Shown: positions 8,104 to 17,727, counted from the first letter of the stretch. The stretch: 64,000 nucleotides of DNA from Bacteroidota bacterium (GCA_016868475.1 VGGU01000003.1:1-64000); one strand, 5' to 3'. Translations and numbers: made by a program. Notes: a model not told the origin generated them from the letters alone.

Positions 8104-9663
8104 ATGGAAAATTCAGAAAAATTTACAGACTCAGGGATACCCGTAAAAAAAGTATATACTTCAGCCGACCTTGCTGAAGGTCAGCAACCACTTCCTGGCC
8201 AATACCCCTTTACCAGAGGTATTCAACTGGACATGTATAGAGGTCGGGTATGGACCATGCGTCAATATGCAGGATTTTCCACTGCAGAAGAAAGTAATCA
8301 GCGTTACCATTATTTACTTTCTCAAGGGGTGAGCGGCCTAAGCGTTGCATTTGATTTGCCTACTCAAATTGGGTACGACAGTGATCACCCATTAGCGGAA
8401 GGAGAGGTTGGAAAAGTAGGTGTTGCCATTGACTCAATAGAGGACATGGAAACCCTATTCAAGGGGATTCGGTTAAATGAGGTAAGTACTTCTATGACCA
8501 TTAATGCAACCGGCTATATTCTTTTGGCCTTATATGCAGCTGTTGCAAAAAGACAGGGATGCGATATTGCTCAATTAAATGGTACTATTCAAAACGACAT
8601 ACTTAAAGAGTATGCAGCAAGAGGAACTTATATCTACCCTCCTAAGCCATCCATGCGTATCATTACCGATATTTTTGAGTGGTGCAGTAAGGAAATCCCA
8701 AAGTGGAACACCATCTCCATATCAGGCTATCATATAAGAGAAGCAGGCAGTACCGCAGCTCAGGAAATTGCTTTTACCTTGAGTAATGGTAAAGCCTATG
8801 TCAAAGCTGCATTGGAAAAAGGATTGGATATTGATGTATTTGGTAAGCGACTTTCATTTTTCTTTAATGCACACAATGACCTTTTTGAAGAAGTGGCTAA
8901 ATTCAGAGCCTCCCGTAGAATTTGGGGCAGGTTGATGAAAGAGCTGGGAGCAACAGACCCTAAAGCCATGATGTTACGATTTCACACACAAACGGGGGGT
9001 AGTACGCTTACTGCACAACAACCACTCAATAATATAGCTCGAGTAACCTTGCAATCACTTGCAGCGGTATTAGGTGGAACGCAGTCATTACATACAAATG
9101 GTTATGACGAAGCACTAAGCCTTCCTACCGAGGAAGCTGCAAGAATCGCCCTGCGAACACAACAGATTATTGCAAACGAAAGCGGCGTTACCAACACAGC
9201 AGACCCATTGGCTGGATCGTACTATGTAGAGTACTTAACCGATGCCATAGAAAAGGAAGCTCTTGCCATAATGAAAAAAGTTGATTTGCTGGGAGGCAGT
9301 GTTTCGGCTATTGAGCAAGGATATATTCAGCAAGAAATTGCAAACAGTGCCTATCAGTTTCAGCAATCGCTGGAGAAAAAGGAAAAAATTATTGTTGGAG
9401 TCAATCAATATCAAACTGAAGAAGAGAAAAATATCCCATTGCTTAGAATAAATGAATCTATTCGGGCACAACAAATAGCCCGAATTGTTGATCTAAAAGC
9501 CAGGAGAGATTCAGCTAAAGCTTCCACTTGTTTGCAGCAAATCCACAACCATGCAGTGGAAGGGATCAATCTCATGCCCTCCGTAATGCAAGCTGTAGAA
9601 AATAATTGCACATTGGGAGAGATAGCATCAACGCTGAGAAGTGTTTTTGGAGAATATCAATAA
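8104..9663 (+). CDS. Adenosylcobalamin-dependent acyl-CoA mutase, catalytic (TIM-barrel) subunit, methylmalonyl-CoA type
   Basis: These enzymes rearrange the carbon skeleton of acyl-CoAs, for example methylmalonyl-CoA to succinyl-CoA. The 519 residues cover only the substrate-binding barrel: [20 protein letters not shown] (residues 46-65), [39 protein letters not shown] and [13 protein letters not shown]. Counting from memory of Propionibacterium mutase, Tyr55, Arg173 and His210 match Tyr89, Arg207 and His244 with identical spacing; Tyr and Arg distinguish methylmalonyl-CoA mutase from isobutyryl-CoA mutase (Phe, Gln). The C-terminal B12-binding domain with its DxHxxG motif is absent, so a separate small subunit is needed; none is in the window. 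The gene ends 7 bases before convergent glnS. Confidence 0.88.
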   Translation: MENSEKFTDSGIPVKKVYTSADLAEGQQPLPGQYPFTRGIQLDMYRGRVWTMRQYAGFSTAEESNQRYHYLLSQGVSGLSVAFDLPTQIGYDSDHPLAEGEVGKVGVAIDSIEDMETLFKGIRLNEVSTSMTINATGYILLALYAAVAKRQGCDIAQLNGTIQNDILKEYAARGTYIYPPKPSMRIITDIFEWCSKEIPKWNTISISGYHIREAGSTAAQEIAFTLSNGKAYVKAALEKGLDIDVFGKRLSFFFNAHNDLFEEVAKFRASRRIWGRLMKELGATDPKAMMLRFHTQTGGSTLTAQQPLNNIARVTLQSLAAVLGGTQSLHTNGYDEALSLPTEEAARIALRTQQIIANESGVTNTADPLAGSYYVEYLTDAIEKEALAIMKKVDLLGGSVSAIEQGYIQQEIANSAYQFQQSLEKKEKIIVGVNQYQTEEEKNIPLLRINESIRAQQIARIVDLKARRDSAKASTCLQQIHNHAVEGINLMPSVMQAVENNCTLGEIASTLRSVFGEYQ

Positions 9664-9670
9664 AAGGCAA

Positions 9671-11323
9671 TTACCCCTTTGCCGGATTCCACCCATCTTT
9701 TAACCCCACGGTTTTATTGAATACCAAATGGGTTGACTGACTGTCTTTGTCCAACACAAAATATCCTTTACGAACAAACTGGTATCGATCTCCTGGTTTT
9801 GCCTCCAACAAAGACGGTTCAGCCATTACTTGTGGAATAACCATCAAAGAGCTTGGGTTGAGGTAATGTAAAAAATCCTGCGATTCATCAGTAGGGTCCT
9901 CAACATTAAACAACCGGTCATACATTCGTACTTCTGCTTTAACTGCATGCGATACACTTACCCAGTGCAGAGTAGCCTTAACGGATATTCCACTGGTATC
10001 GGAGCCACTCTTACTCTCTGGAATATAGACACATCTTATTTCTGTGACGAGGCCTTGGGCGTCTTTGATAATTTCTTCGCAACGAATAATGTAAGCGCTC
10101 TTTAAACGAACCATTTGTCCTGGGGCCAATCTAAAGTACTTTTTGGGTGGGTTTTCCATAAAGTCCTCTCGCTCGATATAAAGCTCACGACTAAATGGAA
10201 TTTGACGGTGTCCGGCCGCTGGGTCCTCAGGATTATTTTCAGAGCTGAGCCATTCCTCCCCATTATAATTTGTCAAAACAATTTTAACAGGATCAAACAC
10301 CACCATCCTGCGAAGGGCAATTCGATTGAGGTGCTCACGCACGCAAAACTCTAATAGTCCAACATCTACCAGATTATCTCTTTTTGCTACGCCAATCCGC
10401 TCACAGAACTCACGTATGCTTTCGGGGGTGTAGCCACGCCTTCTAAGTCCATTGATGGTTGGCATTCTGGGATCGTCCCAACCAGCAACTTTCTTTTCAA
10501 GAACCAATTGCAACAGCTTTCGTTTGCTGGTTACCGTGTAGTTGATATTTCTCCTTGCAAATTCATATTGGTGTGAGGGATAAATCTCAAGTTGTGCAAT
10601 CAACCAATCATATAATTCGCGGTGCGGGATAAATTCCATTGTGCATATGGAATGGGTGATTTGCTCAATAGCGTCACTTTGTCCATGTGCAAAGTCATAC
10701 ATTGGGTAAATGCACCAGGCATCCCCTGTTCGATGGTGATGCGCATGTTTGATCCGATAAAGGATAGGGTCTCGCATCAACATATTATTGTGCCCCATTT
10801 CAATTTTAGCGCGCAAAGTCTTAGCCCCATCGGAAAATTCACCATTCTTCATGCGAACAAATAAATCCCGATTCTCTGCTATACTTCTATTTCGATACGG
10901 ACTGTTTACGCCAGGCTCGGTGGGTGTTCCTTTTTGGTCAGCAATTTCTTCAGCCGTCAGATCATCCACATAAGCCAACCCCTTTTCGATCAAAGTCAGG
11001 GCAAAAGCATATAGTTGCTCAAAATAATCACTGGCGTAACGTTCATGTTTCCACTCAAATCCTAACCAACGCACATCTTCTTTAATGCTCTCTACATATT
11101 CTGTATCCTCCGTAACAGGGTTGGTATCGTCAAAGCGTAGGTTGGTATACCCCGGAAATCGTTTGGTCAAACCAAAATTCAAACAAATGCTTGACGCATG
11201 CCCAATGTGTAAATAGCCATTAGGTTCGGGAGGAAATCGAGTAACAATAGAGGAGTAAACTCCTTCTTTTAGGTGTGTATCGATGATCTCCTCAATAAAA
11301 TTTAAACTCTTTTCTTCAGCCAT
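9671..11323 (-). CDS. glnS: Glutaminyl-tRNA synthetase
   Basis: GlnRS charges tRNA-Gln directly. The 550-residue protein has the class I HIGH motif in [20 protein letters not shown] (residues 27-46), [16 protein letters not shown], and the KMSKS-like loop [12 protein letters not shown]. The C-terminal third is the pair of anticodon-binding beta barrels of GlnRS rather than the helical GluRS domain. Presence of glnS means this organism need not rely only on transamidation of Glu-tRNA-Gln. Single leftward gene; a TATCTTTG box lies 17 bases upstream of the start. Confidence 0.96.
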   Translation of the reverse strand: MAEEKSLNFIEEIIDTHLKEGVYSSIVTRFPPEPNGYLHIGHASSICLNFGLTKRFPGYTNLRFDDTNPVTEDTEYVESIKEDVRWLGFEWKHERYASDYFEQLYAFALTLIEKGLAYVDDLTAEEIADQKGTPTEPGVNSPYRNRSIAENRDLFVRMKNGEFSDGAKTLRAKIEMGHNNMLMRDPILYRIKHAHHHRTGDAWCIYPMYDFAHGQSDAIEQITHSICTMEFIPHRELYDWLIAQLEIYPSHQYEFARRNINYTVTSKRKLLQLVLEKKVAGWDDPRMPTINGLRRRGYTPESIREFCERIGVAKRDNLVDVGLLEFCVREHLNRIALRRMVVFDPVKIVLTNYNGEEWLSSENNPEDPAAGHRQIPFSRELYIEREDFMENPPKKYFRLAPGQMVRLKSAYIIRCEEIIKDAQGLVTEIRCVYIPESKSGSDTSGISVKATLHWVSVSHAVKAEVRMYDRLFNVEDPTDESQDFLHYLNPSSLMVIPQVMAEPSLLEAKPGDRYQFVRKGYFVLDKDSQSTHLVFNKTVGLKDGWNPAKG

Positions 11324-11340
11324 AAGTCGTTGCAGATGCG

Positions 11341-11348
11341 CAAAGATA
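11341..11348 (-). promoter_or_regulatory. -7 box upstream of glnS
   Basis: Leftward TATCTTTG matches TAnnTTTG and ends 17 bases before the glnS ATG. The surrounding 11324-11419 gap shows no other signal. Confidence 0.5.
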
Positions 11349-11419
11349 ACGCAAAAAAAGTAGCCTACACCTTAGGCAATTGACCAAGTAAAATCAGCAG
11401 ATGTTACAATGCAAGTTTT

Positions 11420-12076
11420 TTACCGAGCACCAAACAAGAGGCTACCGATCCGGACTAATGTACTCCCCTCTTCTAGTGCAATTGAATAATCTCCGCTCAT
11501 TCCCATTGATACTATAGGGGTTTGATTTATTGGGAAATAGTGCGCAAATTTATTAGCCATGCTCTTCAACTGTCTAAACTCAGCCCTGATGCTTGTTTCT
11601 TGAGTTGTAAAGCTGGCCATTCCCATGAGCCCTAACACTCGCACATTTTTGCGCTCAGCTATTTGAGAGAGTACAGCCGCTAATTCGGCCTCATCAAAAC
11701 CAAATTTTGTTTCTTCCTGCGCAATGTGCACTTGCAACAAACAATCAATTACGCAATGTTGTTTACTAGCTTGTTTATTGATTTCGTCCAGGAGTGCCAA
11801 ACTATCTACTCCCTGAATTAAGGAGCAAAGGCCCGCAATATATTTTACTTTATTTCGCTGGAGGTGACCAATAAAATGCCATCGAATATCAGCTGGGAGT
11901 AAGGGTTGTTTCTCGAGTAGTTCCTGCACATAATTTTCACCGAAGTCACGCTGTCCTAGCTTGTACAAAGCCAGAATATCCTCAATTGGTTTTTTCTTGG
12001 ATACCGCTACTAGCAATACGCCAGCTGCATCAAGCTCTTTTTTAATTTCCAGGAAACGCTCAACAGCTATGGCCAT
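11420..12076 (-). CDS. YggS/PROSC-family pyridoxal-phosphate homeostasis protein
   Basis: The 218-residue protein is the single-domain alanine-racemase-like barrel that binds PLP without known enzymatic activity and buffers free PLP. Motifs are LLVAVSKKKPIEDI with the PLP Lys, GENYVQELLEK, the family hallmark WHFIGHLQRNKVKYI and VLGLMGMAS, ending SMGMSGDYSIALEEGSTLVR, which holds the phosphate-binding residues. It begins 9 bases after the acyl-CoA dehydrogenase stop, so it could be second in that operon, but it also has a TAGCTTTG-N4-ATG start of its own whose first three bases are that stop codon. Confidence 0.93.
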   Translation of the reverse strand: MAIAVERFLEIKKELDAAGVLLVAVSKKKPIEDILALYKLGQRDFGENYVQELLEKQPLLPADIRWHFIGHLQRNKVKYIAGLCSLIQGVDSLALLDEINKQASKQHCVIDCLLQVHIAQEETKFGFDEAELAAVLSQIAERKNVRVLGLMGMASFTTQETSIRAEFRQLKSMANKFAHYFPINQTPIVSMGMSGDYSIALEEGSTLVRIGSLLFGAR

Positions 12077-12080
12077 ACTG

Positions 12081-12088
12081 CAAAGCTA
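12081..12088 (-). promoter_or_regulatory. -7 box abutting the yggS start (leaderless type)
   Basis: Leftward TAGCTTTG-CAGT-ATG. The 12 bases from the box to the start differ at one position from those at the iscA-like gene (TAGTTTTG-CAGT-ATG). The TAG of the box is also the stop codon of the upstream acyl-CoA dehydrogenase gene, so chance cannot be excluded here. Confidence 0.35.
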
Positions 12089-13240
12089 CTTCAAAATACT
12101 ACGGCTGATAACAATTCGTTGCACTTCGCTGGTACCCTCGTAAATCTGTGTGATTTTTGCATCACGCATTAATCGTTCCACATGGTACTCTTTGACATAT
12201 CCATATCCCCCATGAATTTGCACGGCTTCAGTAGTAGTCCACATAGCCGTTTCAGAAGCATACACCTTAGCCATAGACGAACTAATTGAATAATCTAAGC
12301 CATTGTCTTTTTCCCAGGCGGATTTTAAACAAAACAAGCGGGAAGCCTCAATTCGTGTAGCCATATCTGCCAACTTGAAAGCAATGATTTGATGATTCAT
12401 GATTTCAGTGCCGAATGCTTTTCTAGTTTTTGCATACGCTTTTGAAAGCTCATAGGCCCCACTGGCAATGCCTAACGCCTGTGCAGCGATCCCAATTCTG
12501 CCTCCTGCCAAGGTTTTCATAGCAAAAGTAAATCCAAAGCCATCTGCCCCAATTCGATTCTGTTTAGGAACTTTTACATCATTGAACATAACCGTATGGG
12601 TATCGCTGGCACGGATTCCCATTTTATTTTCCTTTGCAGCCACAACCACACCAGGCCAGTTTTTTTCAACAATTAAACAATTGATTCCTTTGGAACCTTT
12701 TGCGGGATCAGTTTGAGCAATTACCAGATAAACAGAAGCATTTCCTCCGTTGGTAATCCAATTTTTTGTGCCATTAAGTAAATAGTAATCTCCCTTATCC
12801 TCAGCAGTGGTTTGTTGCGAAGTGGCATCACTTCCCGCCTCAGGCTCTGATAACATAAAAGCACCAATATAGAGTTGGTCATCTTTTTTGCCTTGTGCCA
12901 ATGGAATAAGATATTGTTGTTTTTGCTCCTCAGTGCCAAACTCCTGCAACCCGTAACAAACCAAACTATTATTTACACTCATGCAAACGCTTAAGCTTGC
13001 GTCTACCTTGCTGATTTCCTCCATGGCCAAAACATAGCTAATCGTGTCCAAACCGCTTCCACCATAGGCCTCATCTACCATCATGCCCATAAAGCCAAGC
13101 TCAGCAAGCTGCAGAACCAATTCTTTGGAAAATTGTTGTTTTTCATCACGCTCTATCACACCAGGCAAACATTGGTTTTGTGCAAAATCCCGAGCTGCCT
13201 GTTGAATCATTAGTTGCTCCTCAGTAAATTGAAAATTCAT
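12086..13240 (-). CDS. Acyl-CoA dehydrogenase (short/branched-chain type)
   Basis: This flavoprotein family introduces the alpha-beta double bond into acyl-CoAs and passes electrons to ETF. The 384-residue length is standard. Seen are GFMGMMVDEAYGGSGLD, the FAD/substrate signature MLSEPEAGSDATS, NGTKNWITNGG, KKAFGxxI-like RKAFGTEIMNHQ and the C-terminal VQIHGGYGYVKEYHVERLMRD followed by ITQIYEGTSEVQR, where the Glu of YEGTSE is the catalytic base in butyryl-type enzymes. Chain-length preference cannot be read reliably. A TATATTTG box lies about 35 bases upstream, back-to-back with the promoter of ccmE. Confidence 0.93.
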   Translation of the reverse strand: MNFQFTEEQLMIQQAARDFAQNQCLPGVIERDEKQQFSKELVLQLAELGFMGMMVDEAYGGSGLDTISYVLAMEEISKVDASLSVCMSVNNSLVCYGLQEFGTEEQKQQYLIPLAQGKKDDQLYIGAFMLSEPEAGSDATSQQTTAEDKGDYYLLNGTKNWITNGGNASVYLVIAQTDPAKGSKGINCLIVEKNWPGVVVAAKENKMGIRASDTHTVMFNDVKVPKQNRIGADGFGFTFAMKTLAGGRIGIAAQALGIASGAYELSKAYAKTRKAFGTEIMNHQIIAFKLADMATRIEASRLFCLKSAWEKDNGLDYSISSSMAKVYASETAMWTTTEAVQIHGGYGYVKEYHVERLMRDAKITQIYEGTSEVQRIVISRSILK

Positions 13241-13275
13241 AGAGATAGAATTTAAACAAACAAGTGTTAGTTTTG

Positions 13276-13283
13276 CAAATATA
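13276..13283 (-). promoter_or_regulatory. -7 box for the acyl-CoA dehydrogenase
   Basis: Leftward TATATTTG with TTG at 13305-13307 (leftward) about 21 bases further out as a loose -33. Lies in the divergent gap shared with ccmE. Confidence 0.5.
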
Positions 13284-13348
13284 CAGGAACCGTCCTTTTA
13301 TTTTCAATCAAATAGCTAGATAGTTCCTCGGTCCCACGCAGATTAAAC

Positions 13349-13356
13349 TAACTTTG
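13349..13356 (+). promoter_or_regulatory. -7 box upstream of the ccmE operon
   Basis: TAACTTTG, 17 bases before the ccmE ATG. No good -33 element. Likely start of the six-gene transcription unit 13374-19583. Confidence 0.5.
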
Positions 13357-13373
13357 CGTCATTATTTTTTTGT

Positions 13374-13799
13374 ATGAAAAAGATACACCTTGTTTTACTA
13401 GTACTGATTGCGATATCTATTGGCGTTTTGATCAGTTTTACCAACACCACTAGCACATACGATACCATTGGAACGGCCATGTCCAAGCCCGGAAAATATG
13501 TTCATCTGATGGCAAAATTGGACAAGTCAGCTCCGCTTGAGTACGACGCTATTAAAAACCCAAATTATCTTCGGTTCACCGCGGTAGATTCTTTGGGGCT
13601 TTCTGTAGCTGTTATTTACAACAATGCAAAGCCAGAGAACCTTGAAATGAGTGAGCGACTGGTTTTAAAGGGTCGTTACAAGGATGGAGCATTTCAGTGT
13701 GAAGAAATTCAAACCAAATGCCCCTCTAAATACAAGGAAGAAGAGGCTAAAGGATTGAAACATCCTGGCAATCAACCTGTACCAAGAACAGCACCTTAA
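13374..13799 (+). CDS. ccmE: Cytochrome c maturation heme chaperone CcmE, Cys-type
   Basis: CcmE carries heme covalently in the periplasm on its way to apocytochrome c. This 141-residue protein has the expected plan: an N-terminal membrane anchor (residues 5-22, HLVLLVLIAISIGVLISF), a beta-barrel OB-fold (YVHLMAKLD, LRFTAVDSLGLSVAVIY, RLVLKGRYKDGAFQCEEI) and a flexible tail. The canonical heme-binding HxxxY is replaced by CPSKY (Cys116 to Tyr120), the CxxxY variant known from some other bacteria and archaea. A second cysteine, Cys109, sits just before it. First gene of the operon with ccmF 12 bases downstream. Confidence 0.85.
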   Translation: MKKIHLVLLVLIAISIGVLISFTNTTSTYDTIGTAMSKPGKYVHLMAKLDKSAPLEYDAIKNPNYLRFTAVDSLGLSVAVIYNNAKPENLEMSERLVLKGRYKDGAFQCEEIQTKCPSKYKEEEAKGLKHPGNQPVPRTAP

Positions 13800-13811
13800 G
13801 CAGAAGTCCTC

Positions 13812-16277
13812 ATGAAATACATTGGTGAAAATCTATTGCCTGGCCAACTAGGTCATTTCTTTATCCTGTTATCCTTGGTAAGTGCGGGCCTGTCTACGAT
13901 TTCCTATTTTTTTGCTGCCCAACAACCTGAGTCCAACGAAAGCAAGGACTGGAAGAAATTAGGAAGAATTTCATTTATCATCCAAGCTCTTTCCGTAACC
14001 GCCATTTTTAGTCTGCTCTTTTTTATTATTCAAAATCACTTGTTCGAATATCACTATGCCTGGAAACATAGTAGCCGTTCTCTGGAATTCAAATATTTGC
14101 TGGCTTGTTTTTGGGAAGGTCAGGAGGGCAGTTTCTTATTGTGGAATCTATGTCAAGCTATTCTTGGATTAGTGTTGATACGAAAAGCCGGCAGTTGGGA
14201 ATCGCCCGTCATGACTACGGTTAGCTTTGCTCAATTTGCACTTTCTACCATGGTAATGGGTTTATATATTGCCGGCTGGAAAATGGGATCCAATCCTTTT
14301 ATTCTTTTGCGCGATAGTGGTGTATTGGACAATGCACCGGCACTACATGTCAACTTTGATATTTCTCAGCCCCTTCTACCCGACTATCTTTCTTCCATAA
14401 AAGATGGCAATGATTTAAATCCACTCTTGCAGAATTATTGGATGGTGATTCATCCACCAGTATTGTTCATGGGCTTTGCCTCAACACTGATACCATTTGC
14501 TTATGCTATTGCAGGTCTGTGGACAAAAAAGCATGATCATTGGACCACCCCTGCTCTCCCTTGGTCATTGTTCTCTACAGCCGTATTAGGAGTTGGTATA
14601 ATGATGGGTGGGATGTGGGCATATGAATCGCTCAGTTTTGGAGGCTATTGGGCATGGGATCCTGTAGAAAACGCTTCCTTAGTGCCCTGGATGACCGGTG
14701 TGGCGGGGTTGCATACCTTATTGATTTGTCGGGCTACGAGTCATTCACTGCGAGCAACATATTTGTTTTTTATTCTCACTTTTCTGTTTATTCTCTACTC
14801 TACTTTTTTAACAAGAAGTGGCATATTGGGAGAAACATCTGTTCATGCCTTTACCGATCTTGGCATGAACTGGCAACTGCTTGCCTTTTTATTAATTTTC
14901 GCTATACCCTCATTATTTTTCTTTTTTCGTTCGTTTAATAAAATTCCTACCGTTCCACAAGAAGAAGAAATCAATAGCCGTGAATTCTGGATGTTTATTG
15001 GCGCGTTGGTTATTTTTCTTTCCGCTTTGGTAATAATCGGTCAAACGTCATTGCCTGTTTTCAATAAAATCTTTGGAACCACCATTGCCCCACCAGCGGA
15101 TGTTGAGTTTTCTTACAATAGTATTCAGCTTTATGTAGCCCTAATACTAGCTGTGCTTACTGCTGTTAGCCACTACCTAAAGTATAAATCAACTTCAAGG
15201 ACTTTCTTCTGGAAAAAAATGCTGATTCCAGCGCTAATTTCAGCAATAGCCGGGGCATTGTTTTTAATTTTTGGAGAAGTCAATTATCAAAAAAAGGGTG
15301 TTGTTTTTCACTATTCTATCACGCTTACTATTCTCTTCAGTTTTTACACGATCATTACTAACGCAAGCTATATATGGGTGGGTATAAAGGGAAATATCAA
15401 CAAAGCAGGCGGATCCATAGCGCATGTTGGCTTTGGAATGGTGCTTACCGGAATTCTTTTATCCTCTGCAAATAAAGAAATCATCTCCACCAACGTTAAT
15501 GGCATCCCTGCCCCACTCGGTGAAGGCGAAAACCCACAAGAAAATTTGACGTTGGTACAAGGACTCCCTGTTACCATGGGTAATTACACGTTGACGTACC
15601 TAAAAGACTCCGCTCATCCCAAAAAACCATTATGGTTCTATAAAATACAATTTAAGAATCAAAAGGAAAAAGAGGACTTTATCCTAACACCAAACGCCTT
15701 TGTAAACTACAAAGGAAATCAGGGCCTCATGGCTAATCCGGATGCCAGGCATTATTGGGATCATGATGTATTTACTTACATTACTTCATTACCTGATCCC
15801 GAAAATCAAAAAGATACGGCCACGTTCAAATCCTATTTACAACAACAAGGAGATACGCTGTTCTATTCAAATGGCTTCATGATTTTTGATTCCATTCAAA
15901 CCAGAGATAATTTGCCCAAAGAGCTGTTTGGAGAAGAAGGAAAATTATTTGAAGTACCCATTCGGGTTAAGTCCAAGACTGGAACCAGTTACTTAGTAAC
16001 AGGTCGAGCTGCTTTTGTGAAGGGTCAATGGATTAGTTTGTCAGACACCTTGGTCTCGGAGGGATTGATCCTGCAATTACAAGAAGCTAACCCGAAAGGC
16101 ACCGTACGATTGGGAATAAAAGAAAGTGACGCCCTGTTAAAATACGTCACCTTGAAAGCCTACCGATATCCTTTTGTTAAAGTGTTATGGTATGGTGTTT
16201 GGTTAACAGCAATTGGATTATTATTGAGTATGATCAATCGCATAAGAAAAAATCGAACAGCCAATATGATCTCGTAA
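13812..16277 (+). CDS. ccmF: Cytochrome c-type biogenesis protein CcmF (heme lyase component)
   Basis: CcmF is the integral-membrane heme lyase subunit that attaches heme from CcmE to apocytochrome c. The 821-residue protein has many membrane spans and the heme-handling tryptophan-rich motif GGYWAWDPVENASLVPWMTG (near residue 278). WMVIHPPVLFMGFA and LTRSGILGETSVHAF are further CcmF hallmarks bringing conserved histidines to the heme sites. A periplasmic domain (about residues 590-780) precedes a last span. It is longer than E. coli CcmF (about 650), the extension being in the last domain. Genes ccmA-D and ccmH are not in the window. Confidence 0.93.
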   Translation: MKYIGENLLPGQLGHFFILLSLVSAGLSTISYFFAAQQPESNESKDWKKLGRISFIIQALSVTAIFSLLFFIIQNHLFEYHYAWKHSSRSLEFKYLLACFWEGQEGSFLLWNLCQAILGLVLIRKAGSWESPVMTTVSFAQFALSTMVMGLYIAGWKMGSNPFILLRDSGVLDNAPALHVNFDISQPLLPDYLSSIKDGNDLNPLLQNYWMVIHPPVLFMGFASTLIPFAYAIAGLWTKKHDHWTTPALPWSLFSTAVLGVGIMMGGMWAYESLSFGGYWAWDPVENASLVPWMTGVAGLHTLLICRATSHSLRATYLFFILTFLFILYSTFLTRSGILGETSVHAFTDLGMNWQLLAFLLIFAIPSLFFFFRSFNKIPTVPQEEEINSREFWMFIGALVIFLSALVIIGQTSLPVFNKIFGTTIAPPADVEFSYNSIQLYVALILAVLTAVSHYLKYKSTSRTFFWKKMLIPALISAIAGALFLIFGEVNYQKKGVVFHYSITLTILFSFYTIITNASYIWVGIKGNINKAGGSIAHVGFGMVLTGILLSSANKEIISTNVNGIPAPLGEGENPQENLTLVQGLPVTMGNYTLTYLKDSAHPKKPLWFYKIQFKNQKEKEDFILTPNAFVNYKGNQGLMANPDARHYWDHDVFTYITSLPDPENQKDTATFKSYLQQQGDTLFYSNGFMIFDSIQTRDNLPKELFGEEGKLFEVPIRVKSKTGTSYLVTGRAAFVKGQWISLSDTLVSEGLILQLQEANPKGTVRLGIKESDALLKYVTLKAYRYPFVKVLWYGVWLTAIGLLLSMINRIRKNRTANMIS

Positions 16278-16280
16278 TAC

Positions 16281-16973
16281 ATGCTACAAAAATTATTATT
16301 GATAGTACTTTTTGGATCAGGTATACTTTTTCAAAACTTCCTGATTGGTCAACAATATCCATCTTTCCCGGAAACGGACTCCATAAAACCTATACCTCCA
16401 TTAGAAGAGATCATGAAAAGGTGGGGCCCTAATGACACCGTATTAGTTCCTGCTATTTGGTACCGAAATGAAATTATGAGTTATCGAGAGGAAGATATGG
16501 TTTGGATCTCCAACCTTTCTCCTGAACAGCTAAGTAAACACATCAAAGCCTGGAATCGATTACGCAACGCAGTGTACGTTACCTATCCCTACGCCCGTGT
16601 TGCAGGAACTACCATCAATCAAATAAATGCTCAACTGGAGGGTGTTGAGACTAAAAGAAAAAGAAAAGAACTGATAAAGGTAAGAGAGAAGGAACTTCGC
16701 AATCAGTTCACCGAACCCCTAACTAATCTATCCGTATACCAGGGAAAAATATTAATGAAGTTGATTAACAGACAAACAGGCAATAATTGCTATGAGATCC
16801 TTCAAGAATTTAAAGGGAGTCTTAATGCCCGACTTTATCAAACCATAGCTTTTTTCTTTGGAGGGAACCTAAAGCAGGATTGGGATCTGGCTAACAACAG
16901 GACCGATAGAGATATCGAAAGCATTGTTCGAGAAATTGATGGAACTTGGTTTAATAATCCTTACAGACACTAA
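16281..16973 (+). CDS. DUF4294-domain protein, exported
   Basis: A 230-residue protein with an N-terminal signal peptide (hydrophobic residues 4-18, then LIGQ). The body holds the features I associate with DUF4294, a Bacteroidota family: MVWISNLSPEQLSKHIKAWN is not conserved in my memory, but VYVTYPYARVAGTTINQIN, KRKRKELIKVREKELRNQF and LMKLINRQTGNNCYEILQEF are. No catalytic motif is apparent; function unknown. It starts 3 bases after ccmF and is 10 bases before bshB1, so it belongs to the same transcript. Confidence 0.8.
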   Translation: MLQKLLLIVLFGSGILFQNFLIGQQYPSFPETDSIKPIPPLEEIMKRWGPNDTVLVPAIWYRNEIMSYREEDMVWISNLSPEQLSKHIKAWNRLRNAVYVTYPYARVAGTTINQINAQLEGVETKRKRKELIKVREKELRNQFTEPLTNLSVYQGKILMKLINRQTGNNCYEILQEFKGSLNARLYQTIAFFFGGNLKQDWDLANNRTDRDIESIVREIDGTWFNNPYRH

Positions 16974-16983
16974 ACTAATAGTA

Positions 16984-17721
16984 ATGAAAGTTGATATCCT
17001 AGCCGTAGGTGTACACCCAGATGATGTAGAGTTGAGCTGTTCAGGTACGTTAATTCAGGAAATCAAATCGGGCAAAACAGTGGCCGTAGTTGATTTAACC
17101 GAAGGCGAACTGGGAACACGCGGAACTGTTCATTCCCGATACGAAGAAGCGGCCAAGGCAGCAATAATTATGGGGGTACACGCACGAGAAAATCTTAGGA
17201 TGAGAGACGGCTTTATTATGAATGACGAAGCGCACCAACTTCAGTTGATCCGTGCTATTCGCAAGTACCAACCCACCATAGTATTGGCTAATGCTACCGA
17301 GGACAGGCATCCTGACCACGGCAAGGCTGGCCAGCTGGTTGCAGATAGTTGCTTCTTAGCAGGTCTTGAAAAAATTAACACTACTGACCACAACAGCAAT
17401 CCACAACCCCGCTGGCGTCCTTCTTATGTGCTACATTATATTCAAGATCGCTTTCAGGAGCCTGATTTTATCGTAGACATCAGTGCAGTTTTTGAGCAAC
17501 GTATGAGTGCAATTCAAGCCTATCAAACGCAATTTTACAATCCAACAAACTGTAATGATGAACCTGAAACCTATATCTCCAAAAAGGGGTTTCTCGATGC
17601 AATAGTAGCCAGAGCAAAATTATTAGGCAAACGAATCGGCGTTGATTATGCAGAAGGGTTTACCAGCAGTAAAACAATAGGATTACGTAGTTTACACGAT
17701 TTGATTTTAACTGAAACCTAA
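16984..17721 (+). CDS. bshB1: Bacillithiol biosynthesis deacetylase BshB1
   Basis: BshB1 removes the acetyl group from GlcNAc-malate, the second step of bacillithiol synthesis. The start is set at ATG 16984 rather than the upstream in-frame 16924 because the family begins with the strand KVDILAVGVHPDDVELSCSG; the HPDD motif supplies two zinc ligands. TEGELGTRGTVHSRYEEA and NATEDRHPDHGKAGQLV (the HPDH zinc/catalytic site) complete the LmbE/PIG-L signature. Length (245 residues) is normal. bshC, the last enzyme, lies at 33358-34959 in the same window; bshA is not present. Its neighbours are cytochrome maturation genes, a thiol/heme redox context. Confidence 0.93.
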   Translation: MKVDILAVGVHPDDVELSCSGTLIQEIKSGKTVAVVDLTEGELGTRGTVHSRYEEAAKAAIIMGVHARENLRMRDGFIMNDEAHQLQLIRAIRKYQPTIVLANATEDRHPDHGKAGQLVADSCFLAGLEKINTTDHNSNPQPRWRPSYVLHYIQDRFQEPDFIVDISAVFEQRMSAIQAYQTQFYNPTNCNDEPETYISKKGFLDAIVARAKLLGKRIGVDYAEGFTSSKTIGLRSLHDLILTET

Positions 17722-17727
17722 ACGCCT

